A stretch of 64,000 bases of DNA from Anisus vortex (lineage: Eukaryota > Mollusca > Gastropoda > Planorbidae), in the NCBI GenBank assembly GCA_949126835.1, contig OX421507.1, positions 8,832,121-8,896,120 on the forward strand. Reading direction: 5' to 3'. The notes under the pieces were generated by a model, which saw only the letters and a program-made list of their open reading frames with translations, searched no databases and was not told the origin of the DNA. Each line of letters starts with the position of its first letter. The first letter of the stretch is position 1. This document shows positions 12,210 to 22,937 of this stretch, in pieces. A program made the translations under genes and the position numbers.

Positions 12210-12831
12210 TGTTACGAATATCGGTCATAAATGAATGACGTAGTAAGGCATTGACCTCTTAACAAGTGCGTATCAGAGTCCAAAGCGACCAAGGTTTGAC
12301 CTTTATGCCCTGAGGGCAGTTTAAATAAAATAATTCGTTCAAATCCCGTGGAAATTGGAGGATAATTCTGGATCGTAGTATTCTATAGAGAAAGAGGTTA
12401 AAATGCGTATTAAGACCCTGTAGAATCTTCGATGATCGTTTTCTTTGTAAAGTCCCGACCTCCTTAAAGTTAGTTCAGTTTAAACGTTTGTAGAGTGAAG
12501 TCGCTATATTCATACATGTACATATAATGCCATTTTATTGATACTTATGTTGCCACCAGTTGATGAAGTTTATTGATCGTTTATATTGAGTCTACAATTT
12601 AAATAAAATTGTTTATTCAACAACTGGAGTTGTTTGATCTATCGTTGTTGAGAAAGGTGTTGAAGATAATTATCACGAATATAACTACATTACTGCATAG
12701 ACCTGTCAGTCAAGGAACCCCTAGCTTGGGCTACAGATTAGCAGAATCTAGAGACTTCTAATAAAGATACAACTATATTCATTGAATCCGATTTAACGAG
12801 TCGTAATAATAGTCATCATAAAGAGGTCCAT

Positions 12832-12835
<4 letters not shown>
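12210..12835 (+). repeat. 3' LTR
   Basis: Same 626 bases as 6510-7135 with no difference found by eye. It ends 345 bases beyond the stop codon of the lysozyme gene, which is transcribed toward it. Confidence 0.9.
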
Positions 12836-12907
<72 letters not shown>

Positions 12908-12912
12908 TATAT
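12836..12912. repeat. (TA)n microsatellite
   Basis: About 75 bases of TA directly next to the 3' LTR. The few TA repeats left of the 5' LTR show that the element inserted into this tract. Confidence 0.95.
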
Positions 12913-13179
12913 TTACATACATTATGATGGCTAACAAAGCCCATGTACGGGGTAAGGAGTTTAGAAGTAGCAATGCATTCAAATAGACAAGCATATTCCT
13001 TGTTATGTTCACAACTTTTATCGTTTAATTGTTTAATTGTTTAACAGATGCCGTTTAAAAGAAAATAAATACAATAAACTTTAAGTTTATTTAATATAAT
13101 ATTGTTTTATTGTGATTCGAATTGTGACTTGAATTATAAGGTCAATTATAATTGTGCCGCCTTGCCTGTAGACAGTGCA

Positions 13180-16100
13180 TTAATTCCAGCCTTTAGAGTG
13201 GAGGAACTGTGCCCTTGCAATGACGTCATTGCTGTAATCGTGACCTGTGGTGTGTGCGTCAACGGTCGGCCAAGCGGTCACTCGGCCCGGTCCGCAGTTG
13301 TAGCCAGCCACGGCCCCTGTACCAGATCAGAACAAAATGTATTAAGTTTATACACACAAATAAAACAACAACACAAAATTAGCGTGGTTTGCCCCAATCT
13401 TAATGAAAACGTAAAAAGACATTGATGGTCACTTGTATAGCGCGATTCTCCACGGTAATACATTTAGCATGCTCAGTGCGATTTTGTTCACAGCTATTGG
13501 TTTAATCCGAAAAATAGATGGAGATTCTTGCAGTATTTCTCAAATGTCGCAAAACTCAGCGCCATCTTGCTGCTCTTTCTACATGGTAGTGAATCGTCCA
13601 TGGTTCGAGTTTGTTCTATCATTTTAATAAGGACTTTTAAAGATGTTCAGTTGTTTGTTTTTGTTTTTGGGCTTTTCTTGAGAGTTTAGGCAATCCAGAA
13701 CGGAATTTGGGGGAAAAAAAGAGAATTTTTATGAATTTTTTGTTTGTTTGTTTGAGGAATTATACTTTTTAGACATAGACCTATTATTGAATGAATTTAT
13801 CTTTAAAATTTAATTATTTATGAATTATTGCTACTGTGATTTTAATATTCGTTTTTTGTTAACGGAAATAACATTATTATCGTGGTTTATAGTCTATATC
13901 ATCAAGTATAGAGTATTTGTACGACGTAATAGATATCAGGTTTTATACAAACAAAATAACTAGCAGGGTTTTCGCTCGCACAACACACTCACACAAAGAA
14001 TTTTATTTAGCTTGGTTTATAGGCCTACATACTGCAAACGTATGCTGATCAAAAACTAAAGTATCAGTCTTATCTTATCTTATACATTACAGACAGTCTT
14101 TCTATAATTATTGCGTCCTACGCTCATCCGCGGTTTGAGTCGAGTCCTGCATTTCTATTAGTGTTTTAAATTATTTCAAGTTACCGATTTTCCTTGGATA
14201 AGGAAAGTGTTTTGGTCATTATGTTTATCTGAAAATTGCAACAGTTTGTTATTGTGTTGCATTTCTAAATTAGAGTTTAATGACTTATATTATATTAGTA
14301 CTACTTTACTATTACACTTTGCCCTTCTGCCCTCTAGTGTTTCTAGGTTTCCTGATTTAACTATTGATGTTTCTCTGGTCAGTTGTGAATATTCGCTAGT
14401 AACGAACATTGTGGCTCCTTTCTAACTTTGTTCTAAAATTTTAATATTTGTGCAAATTAAATGAGTAAAGTAAATTGTTTTAAAGACTTACCTTGTAAAG
14501 CATGCTCAATGGGCCATGATGCAAATTTAGCGTGAATCTGTAAGGACAATATAATATATATATAACTTATGATGGCGATGGTGGTCATTTACATGACGCG
14601 TTTAAATTAATTGCTGTGATTATATATATGTTACGGCCAAAGCCCGACAGATCGCGAAGTGGCCAATATCACCTCACATTTGTCCGGCCAATGCCCGATC
14701 TTTTCTTGATTTCGGACCTTGGCCGGCCAGTTGGCGAAACGGCCAGGGACGATCGGCCAAAGTCCGATTAAGAAGGTCGTGAGCAGATTTTGAGTGTTTG
14801 TATACCGTAATTATCACATTAGGCCTATATTGATTATTAATTATACTATATTACAAACAGTTAATTTAGTTTATTATAGTAAATTATCCATCTTTATTTA
14901 TATTAAATTACAAAATCAGTCATGTTAGTCAATTATAGTAAATTTTCAATCTCTATAATCACTTGTTAAAACAAGATAAACTATTATGACATTTCGAATT
15001 ACAAGGCAGTTTGTTAGTTTTACATTTGCGTCGATTTGTTAAGCACTTGGTGGTGCAAATTGCATCGGGTGTATCCTTGGCCGCCGGTCAGTGATTGTGA
15101 AGACGCGACGGTTCGTAAGTGCGTACAGTCGTGTTCGGGGCGTTTTTGAAACAAGGAAGATCTACCCACGAAATATAACATAAACCAATGATAAAGGAGT
15201 GGGTGGACTTTAAAGTCACGTGTCTGTCTCCCATTCCTTTGTCCAAACATTCCGGTCGCTTGTGGCTTCGAGGGTCCGTCAATGGGGTGGGGCTGGGAGG
15301 GAGTTTTCCAGGTCGTCGGTGTGGGTCACGAAATCAATGGTGGCCCTGTCCTCTCTTTCTATTATCATAAAATCAAACAAGCTTTTTGTCAATGTGACTG
15401 GCGGCCCCACCCATGTTTATACAACACATGAAATCAGACCGCGCGGACAATGGTAAGATAAAACACGGTCGCTCCTGCCTAACCAACTTTGTGGCTTATC
15501 AAAAGTCAATCCTCGACTCGCATACACTATCCAGTCAATCCTCGACTCGCATACACTATCCAGTCAATCCTCGACTCGCATACACCATCCAGTCAATTTA
15601 TGGCGCAAATGGTGTTTTTATCCAGGTAGATAGTTTACTAAATCGTATAATAATTAATTTCCTTGATAATTAGTGACCACTTCGGCAGGACTTTCTCTGA
15701 AAAGCAGCAGATGAACAGAAAAGTATCGTCACAGCGTACGTCCTTGCTACCATATGCAAGCCGCCTACCGAACATTCTTGCATCAGCACATCGAACATTG
15801 GCCAGGGATTTCCTGCCACTTCGCGAAGTGGCCGGCCAAAGTAGCGTGAACACTGGCAATTTCCAGCACATCGGACATTGGCACGCGCCTCGGCCAAAGC
15901 GCGAACTGGCCGCACTTCGAACTTTGGCCGTAACATACACCTACACCAAGTAAAATATGCTTACTGTGCACAAAAGAAACGACTTAGACCAGATCAGAAT
16001 GTAAAGATTAACGAATAGGATAAGTACGTTGAAAGTATTAAAAATAAAATTGACCTACATTGTTAATGTAAGGAACCAGAAGTCTGTGGACCATCATCTC

Positions 16101-19100
16101 AATGTGCTCACAGCTGTCCCATGGCACCGATGTGCAGGGCAGTCCAGAGTACCTAGTGTCACACTGTGGTCAACAGATAATGAAAATATGTAATGCTTGT
16201 TTCTATTGCTAGGTTATTTGTGATTATTCCATTTTTTTTATCTTATCTTATTCATTACAGACGCTCCATCTATAAAGAAGATTATTGCGTCCTAGGGTCA
16301 TCCATGGTTTGAGTCTGGTCTTGCATTTCTATTAGTGTTTTAAATGATAAGTTACTGGTTTTCCTGGTTTGTTCAGGGCAACTCATTCCATGTCCGGATG
16401 CCACTCGGAAAGAAAGAGTACTTGTATACATTTGTTCTCGCATAACGGATAAAGACAGTTTTTGTGTAATTTTGTTTATCTGAGTATTTTGGACATAGTC
16501 TGAATTAATGTATTGTTATGTTAGAATTACATCATAAAATCCTGATAATAATCATTAAAAAAAAATAATGAATTGATTTCCAACCTGCATGATACCCCAA
16601 GCGTGACCGAGATCACCGTAACCTCCTGTATGGACAAGAAGAGTGCCTCCCCTTGATTCTCTGCTGGCTATCGCGGCAATAACTGAGGCTTGAATACCTG
16701 CAGGGAAATTCAAATAATATAAAGTAGCCTAAACGTAGAGGGAAATTTCGTTTTCTTTATTCGATATGGGGAAAACGCTTCCTCCTGTCACTATGGGTTC
16801 TGTTCGATATACAATATACACCTCCTATAGTGAATTCGCAATATTCATAACAAATTCGATGTTAATTTTGATAATGGGCCGTTTTGCTGCTGAGAGTTAA
16901 CACTTTTGCCCATTTTACAATTACGGTATATAAGATTGGCTTGTATAAGGGGCAAGGGTGTTAACTCTCAGCAGCAATCTTTACAATTACGGTATATAAG
17001 ATTGACTTGTATAAGGGGCAAGGGTGTTAACTCTCAGCAGCAATCTTTACAATTACGGTATATAAGATTGACTTGTATAAGGGGCAAGGGTGTTAACTCT
17101 CAGCAGCAATCTTTACAATTACGGTATATAAGATTGACTTGTATAAGGGGCAAGGGTGTTAACTCTCAGCACCAATCTTTACAATTACGGTATATAAGAT
17201 TGACTTGTATAAGGGGCAAGGGTGTTAACTCTCAGCAGCAATACGGCCCATTGACACCTTATTATTATCCTTAATTAATTCATTGATCATTCGTATATGA
17301 GACGCCATCTTTCGTGTTATGGATGTTCGTTTACACAGGTAGCTTTATTTCTAATGAATTAGATCAGTGGTTCCCAACCTTGCTAATGCAGCGACCCATT
17401 AATACAGCTTGTAATGCAATGGTGACCCCTAACCAAAAACTTATTTCCGTCGCTACCTTAAAATTGTAAGTGTTCTTTCACAGAATTCATCATCGCCATC
17501 AATTTATCTGGTTCACTGTCATGTTTCTCAAAGAAAACAGATAAGGTAGGTGTCTCGGTTCCTAAGACCACCAAAAATAGGCCTATGTGTTTTCAGAAGA
17601 TTTTGTTGGCGGCCTCCCCCCCCCCCCCTACCCGTGAAAGGGTCGTACGACCCCCAAAGGTGTCGCGACCCACAGGTTGGGAATCGCTTAATTAGATAAT
17701 ATCTTGGGTTGTTACATCAAGTGAAATTATTATTGGGTGTGAGACACAATTTCGAACAAAGGATATATTTTTGTGTTATGTAACATCTTCATTGGTAAAT
17801 TCATAGAGATTAGAATAGTTGTTTTTTTTCTAAATCTAATAAAGTTATTGTCTTTCGTGTTTTTTCCTTTTTTTTTTTGGAGGGGGGGGGGGGTGACATC
17901 TTTTACACAAGATTTAACGTTTTAGATTTTTACGACTTTGTCTCGTAATCGTTTGTTAAATTATTGTCCATAGTAAACAGGTGCAAAAGATTCATTATGT
18001 TGCTAAATGAAATGTTAAGACAGTTAACTGTTTAAATAAGTGCCTTTTTTGTTATTGGTACATAGGCCTAATAATATAGACCTATACGTACAATTATTGT
18101 CAGCAGAAGCTTGGTAACAATGCCTGTGTTTCTCTAGAGCAGGAAGGTCGTGTTCAACTTCTGAGTGGGAAGCAGCGACACCTAGAGATTGTGGTAGAGA
18201 GAGTGAGATGATATATACTAGTCCAGAGAGGCCAAGATTATTAAGCGATCTTAACAGAAAATATCTAGATTTTCACGAAAGCACCAAAATGTATTGACCT
18301 TACTTAATATATAGGCATATATATACATGCAGGGGCGAAGCCACAGGGGGGGCTGAGGGGGGCTAAGCCCCCCCTGGAATTTAAAAAAAATAATTTTTTC
18401 AACTGATTTTTTTTTAATATGCACTAAATTTGCTAAAAATTTGGTAAATCTTTGTCACGCAAAAGTTTAGCCCTCCCCCCCCCCCCTTGGTATTTGGTAA
18501 ATATTTGTTTAGCCCCCCCCCCCCCCCTGGAAAAAAATTCTGGCTTCGCCCCTGTATACATGTATATAATTTAGTGATATTTTACTAAAGTCAATTTGTG
18601 TTTGGGGCACTTAAAAAAGAACTTCGTCTTCAGCTGATTCCTCTAGCTCAGCGTTTCCCAAACTTAATGTTTTAGTGACACGATGTTTTTTTTTTACACT
18701 TCAACTTACTGACACACTAAGACTAACTGTATCGCTTATAATCGCCTGAAAGCAATATATAGCAGATATGCATTTCCACCTGTGCCGCTGCTAGGGATTT
18801 GGAGGCCCGGGGGGCTTGGCCTCTTTAGGGGCCCCAGCATTTTGAAATTCGACATTATGACATGAGAAAAAAAAATTCGGACACTCCTTTGGGGGCCCCC
18901 CCCCTCAAGTAGGGGCCCGGGGGTATTTTAGAATTCGGACCCCCGCCCTCCCCCTCCCCTAGCTACGCCACTGATTTCCACACAATTCTGTGCGACTAGT
19001 GGCGTAAATCCTCAAGCAAGTATATATAAGTTTCCCGTGGGACCGAATGGATCCATAGGGCCGGTCAGGGTAGACTCAGGGACACCCTCCAGACCCGGGA

Positions 19101-21470
19101 ACAAATCCTAGCCTTCAACAGGATTCTAACCCGCAGGACCTTCGGTGCGCCCGGCCACCGTGCCACATATCGTTTTTTTTTGTTTGTTTTGTGGTGTGAC
19201 GTGTGACGCTATTGTCTTGTGTTCTTGCGTGGTTATACTATAGACTATAATATACATGGACCGCTTGCTTTAGTTTTTTATGCTATTATATTCTTTTTTT
19301 TTTGTTGCAATTCCCGATTCTAAATGAAGTAATTGCTATAAAAGTTCCGTTTTATTTAATCGCATTTTTTTCGTTAAATGAATACGTGTAGGCCTATTAA
19401 CATATCATTGACTATAATAAGATGGACCGCCTGCTATATTTTTAGAGCTTATGTTCTTTTTCCGTGCGCACACAACACTGATCTATAAATGTTTCCGCTC
19501 TGTACTACTTTCGATTTTAATTTTTCATTGAGAAAATCATAGCGATTAAATTAAACGGAACTTGTATATCAATAACTCCTGTATAGCAATTACGTTTTTT
19601 TAGAATCGGGAATTCCGATCATCAGTGTTTCAAGTAATCATATAGCAGTAATACTAAAGCAAGCGGTACATGTAGCCTATATTATAGTCTATGGTTATAC
19701 TGCAGTTATACCATCATTTGTTTTGTCGACATTAACACGTAGACATTTGATGATTATTGTCTCTTAAGTTTAATCATCTTTCCTGAAAAATACTGTTAGA
19801 ATTATAAATACTTTAACACCTATATATTTATTTTCTTGGCGTAAAATTACAGTTAAAATTTTTCATTGTAGACGACAATCAAAGCTTATAAAGATAACTC
19901 CTGTCTCAATTACCTCCGCTTGCTTTTCCCGTTGGATGTAAATGAGTGATGTCGCCATGGCAATTGCGTGGAGCTGAAAATTGTAAAAAGATCAAATATT
20001 GTAGGTTTATTGTTTATATTTTATAGTGTTTTTTTTTCTAAATGATTTGTCCTCGATATGGCATGCATTAATAACCTATTCAAAGATATTGGTAGGCCTA
20101 GATATTTTAATAAATTAACAATATCAATTAACGTGTTAGTGACAAAATAATTAATGCATGTTATCTTATATAGCCTATATTACAGACGCTCCTTCTATAA
20201 AGAAGATTATTGCGTCCTACGCTCATCGGTGGTCTGAGTTAAATGGATAATATGGCCGAACTGTAATTATTCGTAAAGAATAAAGAAAAAAAATAGAGAC
20301 CCAAAATTAAATAATTTTGTAAAATACAAAAATCGCTTTTAGCATACAAGCAATAGGGCGTTTGCAATCACGTGACATTTCCTGTAGTGGTGTACACAAT
20401 GGCCGCTGTATCAATAAAGTGTCATATAGGCTCGAGCTTGTTTTTATTTATGTAAATAGGTCTAGCCGGCCCTGGCCTAATCACATTAATCAATTAATCT
20501 GCAGTATTTAAATTTTTAAATAGGGGGAATACATATAAATAATGTTGTACCGAACGATTAGGACTACAATTATTCGCAATGACATCAATAATGAGGTCTA
20601 TGCACAATTCCTTAGAGACAGAAAATAGATCACGTGATGCATTGTAAACTAGAAAAATGGCTTATTTTACATTGACCTTAATGGCACCTATGCTTGTTAA
20701 AAATCCTTGAATATTGTGAAATTATAAATGATGCTCACGGATGAAACAATGTTTATAGACATACAATTATTAAAGGACAACACCTATTTGTTGATCTTTC
20801 AAAGAAAATCGATGAAAAGATTTTAGATTCTTTACATGATAATTTAGCAGTATAATTTGCGCACCCAACAGCAGCGCAGTAAGCCATTGTTAATGTTTAC
20901 AAGTGTATTTACCCAACATCACGTGACCGGAAAATCATTCTGCATAGACCTCATTATAATATCAATAAAATCAATTCAATTGCAACACTTAACGGTCTGA
21001 TATGAAGATGATAAAATGGGCGTAAAATGTTAAAAATCGTTGAAAAAATACCATGTCAGGCTTTCTCTTGGACTAGGAAGATGATCTACGACTATTTACC
21101 TCCTAATTTGTGAGTAGGATAGCCAATATTCAGATGTGAATTTAGCATGATGAAGAACAACTTCACCACGTTACATTTGTACCTCAAGTGGGTTCTATAT
21201 TTACACAAATACGTCACTAAAAAACCTAAGCCACACCCATTGCGAACGCTCTATTAGCCTATAACGACGTCTTTCGATTAACTTTGACTCAATTTGAAAA
21301 AAAAAAAGTACAATCTGAGGCTTAAAGTTAATAGTTTAAAATCCTTTCTTTTTTTAAATCTGGATAATGTATTATATAGGCTAGTACTTAATGCAAAATA
21401 ACTAAACAAATGCACCCTTACCAGCATGGGCCAGAGCCACTAAGGTTACGCAAACAATTAAAAATCTCAT
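13180..21470 (-). CDS. Goose-type (g-type) lysozyme, secreted, 7 exons
   Basis: Hydrolyses peptidoglycan in bacterial walls; an innate-immune or digestive secreted enzyme. Coding exons on the minus strand: 21422-21470, 19914-19973, 18092-18181, 16585-16697, 16059-16163, 14492-14537, 13180-13316. All introns are GT-AG, phases are 1,1,1,0,0,1, and the 600 nt give 199 aa plus stop. Residues 1-16 are a signal peptide (MRFLIVCVTLVALAHA). NCHGD at 20-24 and HPTGKASGG match molluscan g-lysozymes. The catalytic Glu80 lies in IASRES, and Asp95 in GGYGDLGHAWGIMQ. Later blocks are QCDTRYSG, CEHIEMM, GAVAGYN and HDYSNDVIARAQ. The mature protein has seven Cys, one (Cys162) in the usually Cys-free GAxAYN block. 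AATAAA signals lie at 13086-13091 and 13106-13111. Length and motifs suggest an intact enzyme; every intron contains mobile-element sequence. Confidence 0.9.
14071..14300 (-). mobile_element. LINE 3' fragment in lysozyme intron 6
   Basis: Reverse-oriented copy of the LINE tail: CTTATCTTATCTTATACATTACAG, then the ATTGCGTCCTACGCTCATCC block, then a diverged part resembling 1500-1580. Confidence 0.55.
14639..15935. mobile_element. 1.3-kb TIR element (TGTTACGGCCAAAG) with subterminal repeats, in lysozyme intron 5
   Basis: Ends are perfect 14-bp inverted repeats, TGTTACGGCCAAAG and CTTTGGCCGTAACA. Inside the left end a motif of the form GGCCAAWGYCCGA recurs about four times in 150 bp. At the right end related units appear inverted (CGAACATTGGCC, CGGACATTGGC, CGAACTTTGGCC). 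GCGAAGTGGCC is also shared between the two ends. No transposase frame is seen. Superfamily unassigned; flanking TATA/TACA is too ambiguous to call a target duplication. Confidence 0.7.
15505..15591. repeat. Three tandem 29-bp units
   Basis: GTCAATCCTCGACTCGCATA plus nine bases, three times in a row with one change in the last unit. Lies inside the 14639-15935 element. Confidence 0.9.
16243..16490 (-). mobile_element. LINE 3' fragment in lysozyme intron 4
   Basis: Reverse-oriented copy that includes the tail (CATTACAGACGCTCC) and the part matching the reverse-transcriptase end at 400-480 (GGCAACTCATTCCATGTCC). It shows the orientation and content of the family well. Confidence 0.6.
16873..17252. 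mobile_element. Palindromic element with an amplified 66-bp end, lysozyme intron 3
   Basis: The left end AATGGGCCGT..TTGCTGCTGAGAGTTAACAC is the inverted complement of the right end (17215-17252, ending ATACGGCCCATT). Between them are five tandem 66-bp units (first ATTACGG at 16920, the next 66 bases later). Each includes the right-arm sequence TGTTAACTCTCAGCAGCAA. The 122-codon frame through the repeats is an artefact of the 66-bp period. Confidence 0.7.
17365..17689. mobile_element. hAT-type MITE with 8-bp TSD (AATTAGAT)
   Basis: Ends CAGTGGTTCCCAACCT and AGGTTGGGAATCGCTT are inverted repeats. The 8-bp duplication AATTAGAT lies at 17357-17364 and 17690-17697. CAGTGGTTCCCAACC ends plus an 8-bp duplication are the usual hAT signature. 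No coding frame. Related fragments lie at 22684-22800 and 24471-24515. Confidence 0.8.
18330..18554. mobile_element. hAT-type MITE (CAGGGGCGAAGCCA) with 8-bp TSD
   Basis: Inverted ends CAGGGGCGAAGCCA and TGGCTTCGCCCCTG, with the perfect duplication TATACATG at 18322-18329 and 18555-18562. The body is C-rich and T-rich low complexity. The same family occurs at 27415-27568 and 27873-28030. Confidence 0.8.
18780..18973. mobile_element. 194-bp hAT-type MITE with 8-bp TSD (ATTTCCAC)
   Basis: Perfect duplication ATTTCCAC at 18772-18779 and 18974-18981. The right end CTAGCTACGCCACTG is inverted relative to the left end CTGTGCCGCTGCTAGGG (about 13 of 17 positions). The body is G-rich and C-rich runs. 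Confidence 0.7.
19022..19171 (-). mobile_element. tRNA-derived SINE, minus strand
   Basis: Read on the minus strand, an A-box-like TGGCACGGTGGCCGGG (19150-19165) is followed by a B-box-like GGTTAGAATCC (19121-19131). The spacing and a GC content well above the surroundings fit a Pol III tRNA-related head. The 3' limit is uncertain. Confidence 0.5.
19240..19692. mobile_element. Long-TIR element with 9-bp TSD (MULE-like), lysozyme intron 2
   Basis: Starts ATAGACTATAATATACATGG and ends with its inverted form (...CATGTAGCCTATATTATAGTCTAT). Further blocks stay inverted for about 150 bases on each side (ACCGCTTGCTTTAG, TTCCCGATTCTAAA, AGTTCCGTTT). GGTTATACT is duplicated at 19231-19239 and 19693-19701. 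A 9-bp duplication with long terminal repeats is the Mutator-like pattern. No transposase. Confidence 0.7.
20170..20240 (-). mobile_element. LINE 3' fragment in lysozyme intron 1
   Basis: Short reverse-oriented tail: TATTACAGACGCTCCTTC followed by ATTGCGTCCTACGCTCATC. Closely matches the piece at 36170-36245. Confidence 0.6.
20352..21255. mobile_element. 0.9-kb TIR element, lysozyme intron 1
   Basis: AATAGGGCGTTTGCAAT at the left matches the complement of the right end ATTGCGAACGCTCTATT with two differences. A second inner pair (AATGAGGTCTATGCA near 20590 and TGCATAGACCTCATT near 20941) is also inverted. A possible 3-bp AGC flanks both sides. No coding frame; superfamily unassigned. Confidence 0.5.
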
Positions 21471-21570
21471 GTTGATCGAAGCTGTTAGTTCTGAAGACTA
21501 GCTTATTATTAAACGAATCTTTTTTTATTATCAGTTGAACAATGATACCAAAGTATCTAATTTTTACTTT

Positions 21571-22125
21571 TATGGGTCGTCCAAATAGGGGGAGGTGTTG
21601 TTAAAGTTTGACAATTATTGACATGGGGTGGGGTGGGAGCAAGATAATTTGACATCAACAATTTTACTTTTTATATTTAATTTTATTTTAAAAAAAACGG
21701 ACATTTGTCATGCCTATGTAGGCCTATGACTAAACACTCGCTACTAGCTCATCCGTCATTAACCTACCACGTGCAGTCTACTCATAGATTCTACTAGAAT
21801 GCCAAAAAACTATAAAAAAAAACAATGGGATAATTTAAATAACAATAAGCCAGCAGATTGGTTTCAATTTTGAAAGATAATTGGCATAATTTAATCAAAT
21901 TAAATCAAAAAAATGTATAAAAAAATAATATTTGTAGACCTTTTAGCCAACTTATTAAATGTTGTTAGTTCTAGGGGGGGGGGGGGGGATTAAAATTGTT
22001 TGATATAATTTTACTTCACTGAAATTTTTACAATTGTTGATACAGGAGAGGGATGGTGGATTGTCAAAAATTGCCCAAAAACTTGTTGACGTAATTAAAG
22101 GACGTCCCTTTAACAATCTAAACAT
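21571..22125. repeat. Two pieces of a GACGTAATTAA-type dispersed repeat
   Basis: 21571-21665 and 21970-22120 share G-run stretches followed by TTGACAATTATTGA-like blocks. The second includes GTTGACGTAATTAAAGGACGTCCC. The family recurs inverted at 25215-25350 (GTTGACGTAATTAATGGACA). Not assigned to a superfamily. Confidence 0.4.
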
Positions 22126-22207
22126 TGAATACAAAGAAAATGAATTAATCTGTATTGAGCCCCACGATTTGTTGCGACAAAACAAAACAAAAAGAAATGT
22201 AACATGT

Positions 22208-22330
22208 AGGGCTATTCTTATCTTATAAGTTACACACGCTCTATCTATACAGAAGATTATAGCGGCATGCGCTTGTGTATACGTGGTTTAAGTTTAAGTC
22301 TTGCAGTTTGATTAAGGGTTTTAAATGCTG
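22208..22330 (-). mobile_element. LINE 3' fragment
   Basis: Diverged reverse-oriented LINE tail (TCTTATCTTATAAGTTACAC then ACGCTCTATCTATACAGAAG). Confidence 0.5.
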
Positions 22331-22683
22331 TTAATTTGTTGTTGTTTTGTTTTATGGCTAAAAATCATATTAAGGAAATAAGATCTAGGCCTATTTCGTT
22401 TTCCTGACAAATTCCGGCAGCACAGTCTATATCCGAATTCCACCCAGATGAAAAAATAACTCAAATGATTTTGCCCTTGGGTATGAAAAAAGAATTGTTT
22501 TAATCCGTCTGCTTTTTTTTTTTTGTTCGGTTCTTATATAATAGACCTAGACTATTGGTTTTTCATGATTTACTACAAAATTTGAAACATTAAAAAAGAC
22601 AAACACAAAAATGTTTTTTTTTATACTAAATCGCTTCCTGCAGGAGTTTTGGGCCTAGTGGACCTAATAATCGTAAATCTAGA

Positions 22684-22800
22684 TCAGCGGTTCCCAACCT
22701 TTGGGTCGGGACCCCTTTGAGGGTCGAACGACCATTTCATTGGGGTAGAACGACCATTTCATGGGGGTCGCCAAAGAACATCGGAAAGCACTTATTTTTT
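22684..22800. mobile_element. hAT-type MITE fragment
   Basis: Begins AGCGGTTCCCAACCTTTGGG, the left end of the 17365-17689 type, and continues with duplicated GAACGACCATTTCAT. The right end is missing. Confidence 0.5.
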
Positions 22801-22937
22801 ATGGTCTTATTGAGGCTTTCCACAACAACATGTACAGCACAGTACTCTTTAATGGCGCCACCTCAGAGCCCTCCCCAGTGTGTATAAGCGGGGTCAAACA
22901 GAGTTTAGTCCTATTACCAACACTCTTTAGTCTTGAC

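Larger units (their letters stand above)
6510..12835 (+). mobile_element. LTR retrotransposon, Ty3/Gypsy (Gmr1-like), non-autonomous
   Basis: A 6,326-bp element bounded by 626-bp direct repeats that begin TGTTACG and end TAACA. Reading line by line, I found no difference between the two LTRs, which implies a recent insertion. It sits in a TA microsatellite, so the target duplication cannot be fixed. The interior encodes Gag, protease and an integrase remnant in one frame, then 2.2 kb with no long frame. No reverse transcriptase or RNase H motif was found, so movement would need enzymes from a relative. A G-rich polypurine tract (GAAGGGGGGGGA) abuts the 3' LTR. Confidence 0.85.

Noticed and set aside
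6505..12841. A defined 5-bp target duplication for the LTR element
   Set aside because: Both flanks are TA repeats, so any duplication is ambiguous.
13102..13425. Plus-strand 107-codon frame
   Set aside because: Shadow of the last lysozyme exon, which lies on the minus strand with splice sites and family motifs.
16906..17274. 122-codon repetitive frame
   Set aside because: Produced by a 66-bp tandem repeat inside a palindromic element; no start context or conserved domain.
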